This document shows positions 13,001 through 20,008 of a stretch of 64,000 bases of DNA, in pieces; within the stretch, counting starts at the first letter, position 1, and the number at the start of each line of letters is the position of its first letter. The translations under genes and the position numbers were made by a program. The DNA comes from Paenibacillus peoriae (GTDB lineage: Bacteria; Bacillota; Bacilli; Paenibacillales; Paenibacillaceae). Where the stretch lies: the NCBI RefSeq assembly GCF_022531965.1, contig NZ_CP092831.1, positions 4,988,501 to 5,052,500 of the forward strand. The letters are read 5' to 3'. The notes below the pieces were generated by a model. The model ran no database searches. It was not told the DNA's origin and was given only the letters and a program-made list of their open reading frames with translations.

Positions 13001-16000
13001 ATTCGCGCAGCAGCACGTCCATGGAAAGGCCGTCGGAACCAATATGATGAATATCCAGCGCGAGCAGGAATTTCTCTTTCTCCAGTTCGATCAGCAGGGC
13101 GCGCAGCAAAGGCGGCTGGGTCAAGTCAAAAGGCTGAATGAAGCCTTCAAGAATGGCCGCAACCTGATCTTCGCTTGCTTGAAGCTTCTTGACCTTGAAA
13201 GCTACGAGCGGATGAATACGCTGAACCGGCTCCCCATTCACGATTTCAAAACCGGTGCGCAGCATATCGTGCCGGGCCACCAAAGTAGTCAGCGCCTTTT
13301 CCACTTTGACCTCGTTCAAAGCCCCTTCCAATTGCAAGGCGCTTGGGAGGTTATAATTCAGCTCCGAACTATCCAGCTGGTGCAGGACGTACAGCCTTTT
13401 TTGCGCGGAGGAAACCGGATAGTACGCTTTCTCTTCCGCTTTCGGAATCGAGCAGTGCCGCGTTTCTTCCAAGCTGGCAATAGCCCCGGCCATCGACTCT
13501 ACCGTCGTATAGCGGAACACATCGCGCAGCGGAAGTTCGACGTTCATTTCCTTCTGAATCTTGCTGACAAGGTTCGTCGCCCGCAAGGAGTGGCCTCCGA
13601 GCTCGAAGAAATTGTCCAGGACTCCAATGCCGGAGTAGCCCAGTACTTCCTCCCAGATCTTCACAAGCTGGGACTCCGTCCGGTTACGCGGCGCTACGTA
13701 TTCGACGCCCGTTTGTATGCCGCCTTGCGGCTCCGGTAGCGCTTTGCGGTCCACTTTGCCGTTGGTCGTCAGCGGCATGCGCTCCAGCTGCACGAAGTAC
13801 GACGGGATCATGTACCCCGGCATTCCCTGGGCCAGCGAGGTTCTCATTTCGCTGACCGTCAGCGTTCGGTCCGCCACAAAGTAGGCGACAAGCGCCTTCT
13901 CGCCCTCGCCGTCCTGACGGGCGAGCACCACCGCTTCTTCCACGCCCTCGACGTTCAGCAGCTGCGTCTCGATTTCGTCCAGCTCGATCCGGTACCCGCG
14001 GATCTTCACCTGATGATCGATCCGGCCCAGGTATTCGATGTTGCCGTCCGGTAGCCAAGCCGCCAAGTCACCCGAGCGGTACAGTTTCTCCCCCTCCGCA
14101 AACGGGGAATCGACGAACTTCTCCGCCGTCAGATCCGGACGGTTCAGGTATCCTCTCGCAAGGCCTTCCCCGGCCACGTACATTTCGCCCGCTACGCCGA
14201 TCGGCACAGGGCGGCGGTTTTCATCCAGGACGTACACCTTCAGCGTCGGGATCGGCTTGCCGATATTACTCTTCGCCGCCTCCATTTCGACCCACGTTAT
14301 TTCCTTATATGTCACGTGAACCGTCGTCTCGGTAATGCCGTACATATTGATCAGCTTCGTCTCCGGGTACTTCGTCTTGAAGCCCTTGAGCTGCAGCGGA
14401 CTCAGCGCTTCGCCCCCAAAGATGACGTTGCGAATCCGCAGATCGTACGGATGGTCCGCCAAGACCTCACGCAGTAGCTGGTAGAAGTACGTTGGCGTCT
14501 GGTTCAAAATCGTGACCTGTTCGCGGCCCAGCAGCGCCAGGAAATCGGCCGGATTTTTCGCCGTCAGCGGCGGTACGATGACCAGCTTGCCTCCGTACAG
14601 CAGCGCTCCGTACATTTCCCAGACGGAGAAATCGAAGCAGAACGAGTGGAACAGCGTCCACGTGTCAGACGGTCCGAAGTCGAACAGGTTCTTGTCGTTG
14701 AACAGGAGCCGCACGACGTTCTTATGCTCGATCAGCGTTCCTTTCGGTCTGCCGGTCGTTCCCGACGTGTAGATGACATATGCCAGGTTGCCCGGCCCGG
14801 AAATTGGCTCCAGGTTCGAAGCGTCCAACGCACCTTCGGAGTCCGCCCCTCTGTCGCCCCAAACGAAATCGTCCAATTCGAGGCGCGTTCCTGCGAAGTC
14901 GGTCTTCTCGTGCAGATGCTTTTGAATCAGCAATAACGGCGCGCCCGAATCCTCGATCATGAAGCGGATGCGCTCCTCCGGGTAGTCCGGATCGACAGGC
15001 ACGTAGGCTCCGCCCGCTTTGAGAATCGCCAGAATGCCAACGACCATATCGAGCGAGCGTTCGGCCAGAATCGCTACCAGCTGGTCCGCTTCTACTCCCG
15101 CCTCCCGCAGCTTCCGCGCAAGGCGGTTGGATCGCTCGTTCAGCTCGCGGTAGGTCAGCTGCCGCTCGTTCATGACGGCGGCCACATTGTCCGGGTAAAG
15201 CTCCGCCTGTTCTTCGAACAAGCCGTGAATCATCTGCTGCCGCGGGTAGTCCGCCTCCGAATCGTTGAAACCGCGCACCAGCTCGCGGATTTCCTCCTCC
15301 GTGAGCATTTCCAGCGAGGCAATATCCCCGTCCGGCGCTGCTGCGATGGTTTCGAGCAGCTTGTCATAATGTCTGGCGAACCGCTCCGCGGTCTCTTGTT
15401 TATACAAAGCCGTAGCGTACTCCAACCGGCATTCGAGCTGACCGTCCAGCTCCGAAATATCCAGGAGTAGCTCGAACTTGGATGTTTGGTTTTCCAGTGG
15501 ATAAAACGATTGCTCCAGCCCCTCGATGACAATTTGCTCGTTCTCCGTATTTTGCAGGGAGAAGAACGTGTCAAAGAGCGGATTCCGGCCAGTCGCGCGC
15601 GGAATGTGAAGACTTTCTACCAAGTCTTCGAACAAATAATTTTGGTGCTCGAAAGCCCCGAGCGTGATGTCCTTGATTTCTTCCAGGTACGAAAGGTACG
15701 GCTTGGAACGCTCCGGACGGCTGCGAATGGCCAGCGTGTTGATAAACATCCCTACGATCGGCTGCACTTCTTCCTGCGTTCTTCCGGCAATCGGCGTTCC
15801 TACGATCAGATCTTCCTGACCCGAATATTTATGCATAAGGATGGTGTAAGCCGACAGCAGCACCATGTACAGGGTCGTCCCTGTCCGTGCCGCCAGCTCT
15901 TTCAGCTTCTCCGTCCGATCTTTCTCGATATAAAACTTCACGGTTCGGCCGTCAAAGCTTTGCACCGCAGGCCGCGGGAAGTCCGTCGGTAGCTCCAAGA

Positions 16001-19000
16001 CCGGCAGCTCGCCCGACAGCTGTTCCAGCCAATACTCCTTCTGCGGCTGGAGCATCTGCCCGTAAGCTTCGGAATGCTGCCAAACGGAATAATCTTTGTA
16101 TTGAATGCGCAGCGGGGTCAGCTCCTCGCCCCGATACAGGCGGCTGAACTCGTCGAAGAGCAGCGCTGTCGAAATGCCGTCCGAGACGATATGGTGCATA
16201 TCGAACAGCAGAATGTGGCGATCCTCGGCGACTTCGATCAGGCCGATGCGGAGAAGTGGCGGCTTGGTCAGATCAAACGGGTGATAGTAAGCTTCTACCA
16301 CTTGCTCCACTTCCCGCTCGCTCGCTTGGAAATAATCCACAGCAAACTCCACCTCGTCATAGATGCGCTGGACAAGCTCGCCTTGAACCTGCTCGATCCC
16401 GGTACGCAGCGTCTCATGGCGCTGAATCAGCGCCCGGAACGCATGCTCGACGCGCGTGCAGTCCAGCTTGCCTTCGAGAAGAAGCGCCGCCGACATATTA
16501 TAGCTGCGCTCAGCCCCGTCAAGCTGGCGCAGGACGTACAGGCGCTTTTGCTCGGATGAAACCGGATAGTACTCGGCCTCAGCCGCCTTTGTAATCTCAT
16601 AGGTCTCCTGCTGCCTTAAACCGCCGATTCTTTGGGCCAGCTGTTCGATCGTGGTGTAGCGGAAAACTTCCCGCAGCGGAACCTCGACTTGCAGCTCTTT
16701 CCGAATCTTGGAAACCAGCGTGGAGGCCCGCAAGGAATGACCACCCAAGTCAAAGAAATCGCCTTGGACTCCAACTCGCGCAATACCCAGCACCTGCTGC
16801 CAAATGAGAGCAAGTCTTGTTTCCAGCGTTGTGCGAGGAGCCACATACTCACGGCCTGCTTCTACCTCTCCGGTCGGTTCAGGCAGCGCTTTACGGTCAA
16901 TTTTGCCGTTCGGCGTGAGCGGGAGCTTATCAAGAGACACCAGCCGGGCCGGGACCATATGGGCCGGCAGCTCTTGCTTCAATTGGGACAGCAGATCGCT
17001 CAGCTGCACGGAAGCATCCGCCGTCACGTAGCCGCACAAATACTTTTGCCCCTGCTCATCCGTACGGTCGGTCACCACAGCCTGCTTGACGCCCGGGAAA
17101 CGCAGCAGGGCCGTTTCAATTTCGCCGAGTTCGATCCGGAACCCGCGAATTTTCACCTGATAGTCGATCCGGCCGATGAAGTCGACGTTGCCGTCTTCCA
17201 GCCAGCGGGCCAAATCGCCTGTCCGGTACAGACGTTCGCCCGGTACAAACGGGCTGTCCGCAAATTTCTCGGCGGTTAGGTCTGGACGGTTCCAGTACCC
17301 GCGCGCCACCCCGGCGCCGCCGATGACAAGCTCGCCCGGAACCCCTACAGGAACCGGCTTTAACGCGGCATCGACAATGTAAAACCGGGCGTTCAGCCAA
17401 GCTTTGCCGATCGGCACATGACCCGACGACGGCAGCTTATCCAGCGGCTCACCGTAAAAGCTGCTGTCAATGGCCGCTTCGGTAACTCCATAGCTGTTGA
17501 TGATGCGGAATTGTCCGCCGAATCTTTCCTGCAGCAATCGGTAATCGGTGACACTGCAAGCATCCGAGCTGGTAATCAGCAACTGCATGGAGCTAACGTC
17601 CAGCCCTTCTTCATAAATATGCTGCATGAACGGCAGGATGAGCGCAGGCGTCGATTCGAATACCGTAATGTTTTGGTCCCGAATCCAGCCGTATAAGAGG
17701 TTCGGATCAATCCGGTCATCCTTCGGCACAATCACCATCGTGCCTCCGTTATACAGCGTCCGCGCGATGTCTCCGACGAACACGTCAAACGAGAAGCTGG
17801 CCAACTGCAGCAGCCGCACCGGAAACTGATCCAACCGGTACTCGCGACGGTACGCATCCGCCGTATTCACGAGACTGCCGTGCTCGATCATGACGCCTTT
17901 CGGGCGTCCCGTCGTACCCGAGGTGTAAATCACATAAGCCAAGTCTTGCGGGGCGCTGTTGGCAGATTGAAATTCCACGGCTAAGGCATCCCCGTTATAA
18001 ATCTGTTCATCGTCCATGGCATAGACAGCTTGAAGCTTCAGCCGGTCATCGGCCAACCAACCTCCGGCCCGCTCCAACAGATGACGCTGCGTAAGCAGCA
18101 CCGATGCATCGCTATCGCTGAGCATGTACTCAATCCGCTCCGCCGGATAATCGGGGTCCAGCGGTACATAGGCTCCGCCGGCTTTCCAAACGGCGAGCAC
18201 CCCGACCAGCAGTTCCACCGAACGCTCCGCCCAGATCCCCGTAATCGTCTCCCTTCCCACGCCCTGTTCGCGAAGGAGAGAAGCCAGCCGCTCGGCGCGT
18301 TCGTTCAATTCGCCGTAGGTCAGCTGTTTGTCCATGTAGACGACTGCCGGATGATCTGGAATTTCTCGAGCAAACTTTTCAACATACCGATGAAACGCTT
18401 CTCCCTCGCTCAGCCCTGCCACCGGCGGGTTAAAAACGTTGAGAATGCGGTGTCTCTCCTCATCGCTCAGCAGAGAAATCTCGCGTACCGGCAGTTCGGG
18501 AGTCTGAAGAAACTGGTCCAGAACGGTTACATACTGTTCCATAATCCGATCAATCTCGGCCGTCTCGAACAAGCCGGTACGATAGGAAGCATGGAGAATG
18601 ACATGTCCTTCATTCAGCATATGGTCGAAGCGCAGCAGCAAATCGTCCATCTCGTGCCTAGCGAAGTGAGCCTCCAGGCGTACCTTGATTTCTTCGTACT
18701 CCACGATTTTCAAAGGCAGATATTCCAGAGACGTGCGGAACAGCCCCGAAAGATCGTTGCGGCCGTGTTGTTCGCGTAAATCCTGGATCAATTGGTTATA
18801 AGGGTATTTCTGATACCGCAGATCCGCCGTATTTTCCTTGGAAACCGTTTGGATCAAGGAAAGCACGTTCCTGTCTGGATTCAGACGAATCCGCGTAGCC
18901 ACGGTGCTGACGAACATGCCAATCGTTTCTTTTTCCTTCTTGCTGGTGCGATTGGCAAAAACCGTGCCGACCGGAACATCGGTGCTGTCGGTCAGCTTGT

Positions 19001-19778
19001 ACAATAAAACGTACATGGCGGACAGAAATAATGTATATAAGCTGATCTGATATTGTTCGCTGAAGGCCAGAATGCGTTCATACCGGGAACCGTCCAAAGT
19101 GATGGACAGTTTATTGGATTCGCTGCCGATCGAGAATGGCGGATACGATTTAATGCCGGTCGTTTCAGGCAAAGTGTTGTACTTCGTCAGCCAGTATTCC
19201 TTGCCTTTCTGATAACGCTGCGATTGCTCATATTCACGCTCCGCGGAAATATAATCTAGATAGGAAGGGGGCTGGTAACTGCTGGAGATGCCTTTGCGCA
19301 GTTCCAGGTATTTTTCCATCACCGCATGCAGCAAAGCATTGACGGACAAGCCGTCGGCGATAATATGGTTTACCGTCAAATTGAGCCATACTTGGCCGTT
19401 CGCAAAATGAATAATCGTAAATTCGTAGAGGTGTTCGTCGAACACGCTGGCCGGTTTTTCGCTTACTTCCTTCACCCAAGCATAGAATTGTTCGATTGTG
19501 CCTATTTTGAGGCGGCTTATCCTAGCTTGGACATTCTCCGGCTCTTCGAACCACTGCGTTGGTTTTTGCAAATCCCCGCTAATGCGGATTCGGAAAACGT
19601 CATAGGTTTTGACGATCTCTGCCGCCGCTTGCTTCAGAAGCTGTGTGTTGATCTCGCCCGTAATCTGGTAGGTCGCGGAAAGCATCGTGATGGACGTTCC
19701 CGGATTCATAATTTCCATGAACCATATTCGGCGCTGGGCTTGCGTTAATCCATATTGCTCGTTGGTATTCTCTGTCAC
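1011..19778 (-). CDS. pmxE: Polymyxin synthetase PmxE (modules 1-5)
   Basis: Giant 6255-residue NRPS that starts the lipopeptide. Domain order with approximate key residues: starter C (NHIIADG, 138), A1 (core 664), T1 (1012), C2 (1196), A2 (1715), T2 (2062), C3 (2245), A3 (2823), T3 (GGDSI, 3174), E3 (HHLVVDG, 3358), C4 of the type following an E domain (HHILMDG, 3831), A4 (4352), T4 (4706), C5 (4889), A5 (5408), T5 (5758), terminal C6 (5942). Pocket codes read from the A domains: A1 and A3 DVGEISSID, A4 and A5 DVGEISAID (2,4-diaminobutyrate), A2 DFWNIGMVH (threonine). The product is therefore acyl-Dab-Thr-D-Dab-Dab-Dab. The C-terminal C domain should condense residue 6 from PmxA. The start codon is GTG with GGGAG 9 bases upstream; the nearby ATG at 19780 is followed at once by a stop. 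A 230-base gap separates it from pmxD. A3 carries an unusual Ala/Glu-rich insertion. Confidence 0.95.
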   Translation of the reverse strand: MTENTNEQYGLTQAQRRIWFMEIMNPGTSITMLSATYQITGEINTQLLKQAAAEIVKTYDVFRIRISGDLQKPTQWFEEPENVQARISRLKIGTIEQFYAWVKEVSEKPASVFDEHLYEFTIIHFANGQVWLNLTVNHIIADGLSVNALLHAVMEKYLELRKGISSSYQPPSYLDYISAEREYEQSQRYQKGKEYWLTKYNTLPETTGIKSYPPFSIGSESNKLSITLDGSRYERILAFSEQYQISLYTLFLSAMYVLLYKLTDSTDVPVGTVFANRTSKKEKETIGMFVSTVATRIRLNPDRNVLSLIQTVSKENTADLRYQKYPYNQLIQDLREQHGRNDLSGLFRTSLEYLPLKIVEYEEIKVRLEAHFARHEMDDLLLRFDHMLNEGHVILHASYRTGLFETAEIDRIMEQYVTVLDQFLQTPELPVREISLLSDEERHRILNVFNPPVAGLSEGEAFHRYVEKFAREIPDHPAVVYMDKQLTYGELNERAERLASLLREQGVGRETITGIWAERSVELLVGVLAVWKAGGAYVPLDPDYPAERIEYMLSDSDASVLLTQRHLLERAGGWLADDRLKLQAVYAMDDEQIYNGDALAVEFQSANSAPQDLAYVIYTSGTTGRPKGVMIEHGSLVNTADAYRREYRLDQFPVRLLQLASFSFDVFVGDIARTLYNGGTMVIVPKDDRIDPNLLYGWIRDQNITVFESTPALILPFMQHIYEEGLDVSSMQLLITSSDACSVTDYRLLQERFGGQFRIINSYGVTEAAIDSSFYGEPLDKLPSSGHVPIGKAWLNARFYIVDAALKPVPVGVPGELVIGGAGVARGYWNRPDLTAEKFADSPFVPGERLYRTGDLARWLEDGNVDFIGRIDYQVKIRGFRIELGEIETALLRFPGVKQAVVTDRTDEQGQKYLCGYVTADASVQLSDLLSQLKQELPAHMVPARLVSLDKLPLTPNGKIDRKALPEPTGEVEAGREYVAPRTTLETRLALIWQQVLGIARVGVQGDFFDLGGHSLRASTLVSKIRKELQVEVPLREVFRYTTIEQLAQRIGGLRQQETYEITKAAEAEYYPVSSEQKRLYVLRQLDGAERSYNMSAALLLEGKLDCTRVEHAFRALIQRHETLRTGIEQVQGELVQRIYDEVEFAVDYFQASEREVEQVVEAYYHPFDLTKPPLLRIGLIEVAEDRHILLFDMHHIVSDGISTALLFDEFSRLYRGEELTPLRIQYKDYSVWQHSEAYGQMLQPQKEYWLEQLSGELPVLELPTDFPRPAVQSFDGRTVKFYIEKDRTEKLKELAARTGTTLYMVLLSAYTILMHKYSGQEDLIVGTPIAGRTQEEVQPIVGMFINTLAIRSRPERSKPYLSYLEEIKDITLGAFEHQNYLFEDLVESLHIPRATGRNPLFDTFFSLQNTENEQIVIEGLEQSFYPLENQTSKFELLLDISELDGQLECRLEYATALYKQETAERFARHYDKLLETIAAAPDGDIASLEMLTEEEIRELVRGFNDSEADYPRQQMIHGLFEEQAELYPDNVAAVMNERQLTYRELNERSNRLARKLREAGVEADQLVAILAERSLDMVVGILAILKAGGAYVPVDPDYPEERIRFMIEDSGAPLLLIQKHLHEKTDFAGTRLELDDFVWGDRGADSEGALDASNLEPISGPGNLAYVIYTSGTTGRPKGTLIEHKNVVRLLFNDKNLFDFGPSDTWTLFHSFCFDFSVWEMYGALLYGGKLVIVPPLTAKNPADFLALLGREQVTILNQTPTYFYQLLREVLADHPYDLRIRNVIFGGEALSPLQLKGFKTKYPETKLINMYGITETTVHVTYKEITWVEMEAAKSNIGKPIPTLKVYVLDENRRPVPIGVAGEMYVAGEGLARGYLNRPDLTAEKFVDSPFAEGEKLYRSGDLAAWLPDGNIEYLGRIDHQVKIRGYRIELDEIETQLLNVEGVEEAVVLARQDGEGEKALVAYFVADRTLTVSEMRTSLAQGMPGYMIPSYFVQLERMPLTTNGKVDRKALPEPQGGIQTGVEYVAPRNRTESQLVKIWEEVLGYSGIGVLDNFFELGGHSLRATNLVSKIQKEMNVELPLRDVFRYTTVESMAGAIASLEETRHCSIPKAEEKAYYPVSSAQKRLYVLHQLDSSELNYNLPSALQLEGALNEVKVEKALTTLVARHDMLRTGFEIVNGEPVQRIHPLVAFKVKKLQASEDQVAAILEGFIQPFDLTQPPLLRALLIELEKEKFLLALDIHHIGSDGLSMDVLLREFVRLYNGEELPELRIQYKDYAVWQQSEEQRQRIKRQEEYWRGVFSSELPVLELPLDFSRPAVQQFDGQTLTFTLDAEKSEALKRLAGDSGATLYMLLLTAYSVLLHKYAGQEDIVVGTPIAARSHADLQPIIGMFVNTLALRLGPAAERTFLDYLQEVKETTLGAYEHQDYPFEELVEALQVSRDLSRNPLFDTMFSLQKHESLDLTLEGLQWSLFDIKEKTAKFDLSFDIVEADNELVCKIEYATSLFRQETMERLAGHYEQLLASILAQPGARISDLDILPDSEKHDLLVGFDVSSSALAKQPAAEGTGLEADESWRERTFHELFEEQAERTPGALAVVYEDSKLTYAELNAKANRLAYALRARGVKPEQVVGILAGRSAELLIGVLAVWKAGGAYVPLDPDYPAERIEYMLADSGASVLLTQTRLLEQAEAWRSDGALVLQTVVALDDATTYSLGAAVGVQALGEAGAEAEALAQAETASAEMSATAEAEKNVLAADLASNPANVNKPRDLAYVIYTSGTTGKPKGVMIEHRSLVNTAAGYRREYRLDQFPIRLLQLASFSFDVFVGDIARTLYNGGTMVIVPKDDRIDPTRLYGWIRDYAVTVFESTPALIVPFMEHVHAEGLDLSSMQLLISSSDACSVADYRTLQERFGSQFRIINSYGVTEAAIDSSFYDEPLEKLPKTGSVPIGKAWLNAKFYIVDANLKPVPIGVLGELVIGGAGVARGYLNRQDLTAEKFVDSPFAAGERLYRTGDLARWMPDGNVDFIGRIDNQVKIRGYRIELGEIEAAMKNFAGVRQALVIDRTDERGQKYLCGYVVADSSFDLERLVAHLDAALPSHMVPSRIMRLDQMPLTPNGKIDRKALPVPEGSIRVEAAYTAPRTPAEQALASVWQSVLGVDQVGTMDNFFALGGDSIKALQVSSRLLQTGYKLVMKDLFHYPTISALSLHLQTAERTASQTEVTGEVILTPIQRWFFEQNPADVHHSNQAFMQFSKQGFDEEALRQAVRQLVVHHDALRTVYRQTENGYTAWNRGAGENEALFDLEVVDFKGVGDVKEAVEAKANDIQASIDLENGPLVKLGLFRCDDGDHLLIAIHHLVVDGVSWRVLLEDFAAGYEQALQGQPIRLPLKTDSFQTWAKQLADYANGPAMESEREYWQHIEQLTYEPLPKDFEQGRSKLKDSGLVTVRWTAEETEQLLKQAHRAYHTEMNDLLLAALGLAVQAWSGRERVLVNLEGHGREDILPDVDITRTVGWFTSQFPVVLEPGHAQALGHQVKQVKESLRRIPNKGIGYGILRYLSASRDGERFALEPEISFNYLGQFDQDYESSDSQPSPFSPGSDSSPNAVMDFVLDINGMVSEGVLELTIRYGETQYKRETVERLGTLLQSSLREVISHCVSKERPELTPSDVLFQDVTVEELERLSEHTAALGELENVYTLTPLQKGMLFHSLLDADSEAYFEQVTFDLYGSLNVEAFTQGLDTLVQRNEALRTNFITGWRDEPLQVVFRERKCEVYFKDIRSVSDEDPEKTIADFVSADKANKFDFARGSLMRVTVLRTGDESYHVIWSHHHILMDGWCMSFMIKEVFDTYFAFHEKRTLELPPVTSYSRYIEWLEAQDAAKASRYWSEYLAGYDQQTKLPQEKTQLKQGAFEAAEIDVELSKELTGQIERVARQQQVTLNTFMQTVWGLVLQVYNNSEDVVFGSVVSGRPAEIPGIESMIGLFINTIPVRIQGKAEETVADILRKTQDQALASGAYETFPLFEIQSLSEQKRDLINHIMVFENYPMEEQIEQVVGGDKEALKIANIHSPEQTNYDLDITVIPEEHILLRFTYNALTFREEDIRLIHGHFARALEKVAANPNIRVNQLELLTAAEKEQILGAFNPAQPEAAPAAAFHRLFEEQAERTPEAAAVVYENDRLTYAELNERANRLAATLRASGIGRETIVGILAERSVDLLVAVLAVWKAGGAYVPLDPDYPAERVRFMLEDSGAKVLLTQTALRERAEAWLGEEELALAAVLYLDDETSYSEERTNADSFHEARPEDLAYVIYTSGTTGKPKGVMIEHRSLVNTAAGYRREYRLDQFPVRLLQLASFSFDVFVGDIARTLYNGGTMVIVPKDDRIDPSRLHHWMERERVTIFESTPALIVPFLEYVHEQQLDMSWMELLITSSDSCSVADYRTLQERFGSLFRIINAYGVTEAAIDSSFYDEELAKLPQTGHVPIGKAWLNAKFYIVDAHLNPVPVGVLGELVIGGVGVARGYLNRPGLTEEKFVDSPFAAGERLYRTGDLARWMEDGNVDFIGRIDNQAKIRGYRIETGEVEAKLLSVGGVKEAVVVVREDQEGQKALGAYYTAEEGLTAADLKRAIASELPGYMIPSYFVELERLPLTPNGKIDRKALPAPEGGAGGGREYVAPRTELEAKLAAIWQDVLVREKAVGVTDNFFDIGGHSLRATTLVSKMHKELGVEFPLRDVFRYSTVEEMAAAMERLEIGSFTAIPAAEPSEYYSLSSAQKRLYILNQLEGAELSYNIPGAMLLEGELDRQRFEEAFRGLVARHETLRTGFEMVKGEAVQRIYEEAAFQVEYVQISGEQAEETVRQFVRPFDLAKPPLLRVGLAELAPDRHILMFDTHHIVSDGVSIDVLIEEFVRLYSGEQLEPLRIQYKDYAVWQQSDKQKAQLAKQEAYWLDMFRGELPVLELPTDYPRPSMQSYEGRTLQLFMDSEKSEGLKRLAAENGATLYMVLLAGYTILLHKYTGQEDVVVGTPIAGRNHSDVQPLIGMFVNTLAIRSYPAAGKTFLDYLKEIKETTLGAFEHQNYPFEELVDKVNVARDLSRNPLFDTMFALQNTENLEMQLPGLHLSTYASEEIVSKFDLSLDVTEIEEGLEYLFEYATALYKTETVEKLAAHYLQLLESILRNPSATIAELGILTAAEKEQILGAFNPAQPEAAPAVAFHRLFEEQAERTPEEAAVVYENDRLTYAELNERANRLAATLRPSGIGRETIVGILAERSVDLLVAVLAVWKAGGAYVPLDPDYPAERVRFMLEDSGAKVLLTQTPLRERAEAWLGEEELALAAVLYLDDETSYSEERTNADSFHEARPEDLAYVIYTSGTTGKPKGVMIEHRGLVNTAAGYQREYRLDQFPVRLLQLASFSFDVFVGDIARTLYNGGTMVIVPKDDRIDPSRLHYWMERERVTIFESTPALIVPFLEYVHDQRLDMSWMELLITSSDSCSVADYRTLQERFGSLFRIINAYGVTEAAIDSSFYDEELAKLPQTGHVPIGKAWLNAKFYIVDAHLNPVPVGVLGELVIGGVGVARGYLNRPELTEEKFVHSPFAADERLYRTGDLARWMEDGNVDFIGRIDNQAKIRGYRIETGEVEAKLLSVGGVKEAVVVVREDQEGQKALCAYYTTEEGLTAADLKRAIASELPGYMIPSYFVELEHLPLTPNGKIDRKALPAPEGGASAGREYVAPRTELEAKLVAIWQDVLGPVTIGVTDNFFDLGGHSLRATTLVSKVHKELSVDLPLRDVFRHSTIEAMAEAISQLERQEHLSIPVLDKRDYYPLSSVQKRLYIQQQMEGAELSYNMSGMTVLVGRLERNQFEAALKGLIARHEILRTGFEMVDGEPVQRIYPDLKFAVEYTKATESETKSIVDGFVRVFDLERPPLLRVGLVEWEAERQLLMLDIHHIVTDGMSMGIFVEELLRLYNGETLEPLRIQYKEFAAWQQSEPVKERLKRQEAYWLDVLEGELPTLELPTDFVRPTARSFEGDVLPFSIDKQMTDSLQRIADENGATLYMVLLAAYSILLSKYSGQEDFIVGMPVSGRTHADLEPLIGMFVNTLAIRHYPSGEKTFLAYLNEVKETMLAAYDHQDYPFEELVKKLQAPRDQSRNPVFDVMFVLETKEDNVQSFRDIKIESYPETHTVSQFDLTLVISLLDEGMNGQFEYATKLFTRNLIDNFAQDLLVIITQICEQPSVLLKDISLNGQSEQEQDVLEAIDIIF
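13530..15222 (-). repeat. Thr A-T block, copy in pmxE
   Basis: This stretch (A2 plus T2 of PmxE) is nearly identical base for base to 34883-36572 in pmxA (A7 plus T7), with only scattered single-base differences where I compared them. Similarity drops sharply at both ends. The A-domain part also matches 24795-26065 in pmxB. Confidence 0.85.
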
Positions 19779-20008
19779 ATCGACACACTCCCGGTTTAGA
19801 GATTCTTTATAGATAGGCTTTGTACCTAGATGTCACTTAGTCACTCTTAGAAGAACCGCGCAGGCCATTCCCGGAACGGCTCCATCGGACTCTTCCTCAT
19901 TTTTCGTGTCTACGTTTTCTGGTAACTACCGGTTATAAAGTCATACCTTGGATTACTAAAAGACTCTGTCGCATTCGCGAGCAAGAAGCCGCCCGCCGTA
20001 AAGCGGAT

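Noticed and set aside
19847..19900. 17-residue open frame just before pmxE that could be a leader peptide
   Set aside because: No ribosome site, no regulatory codon run and no terminator/antiterminator pair around it.
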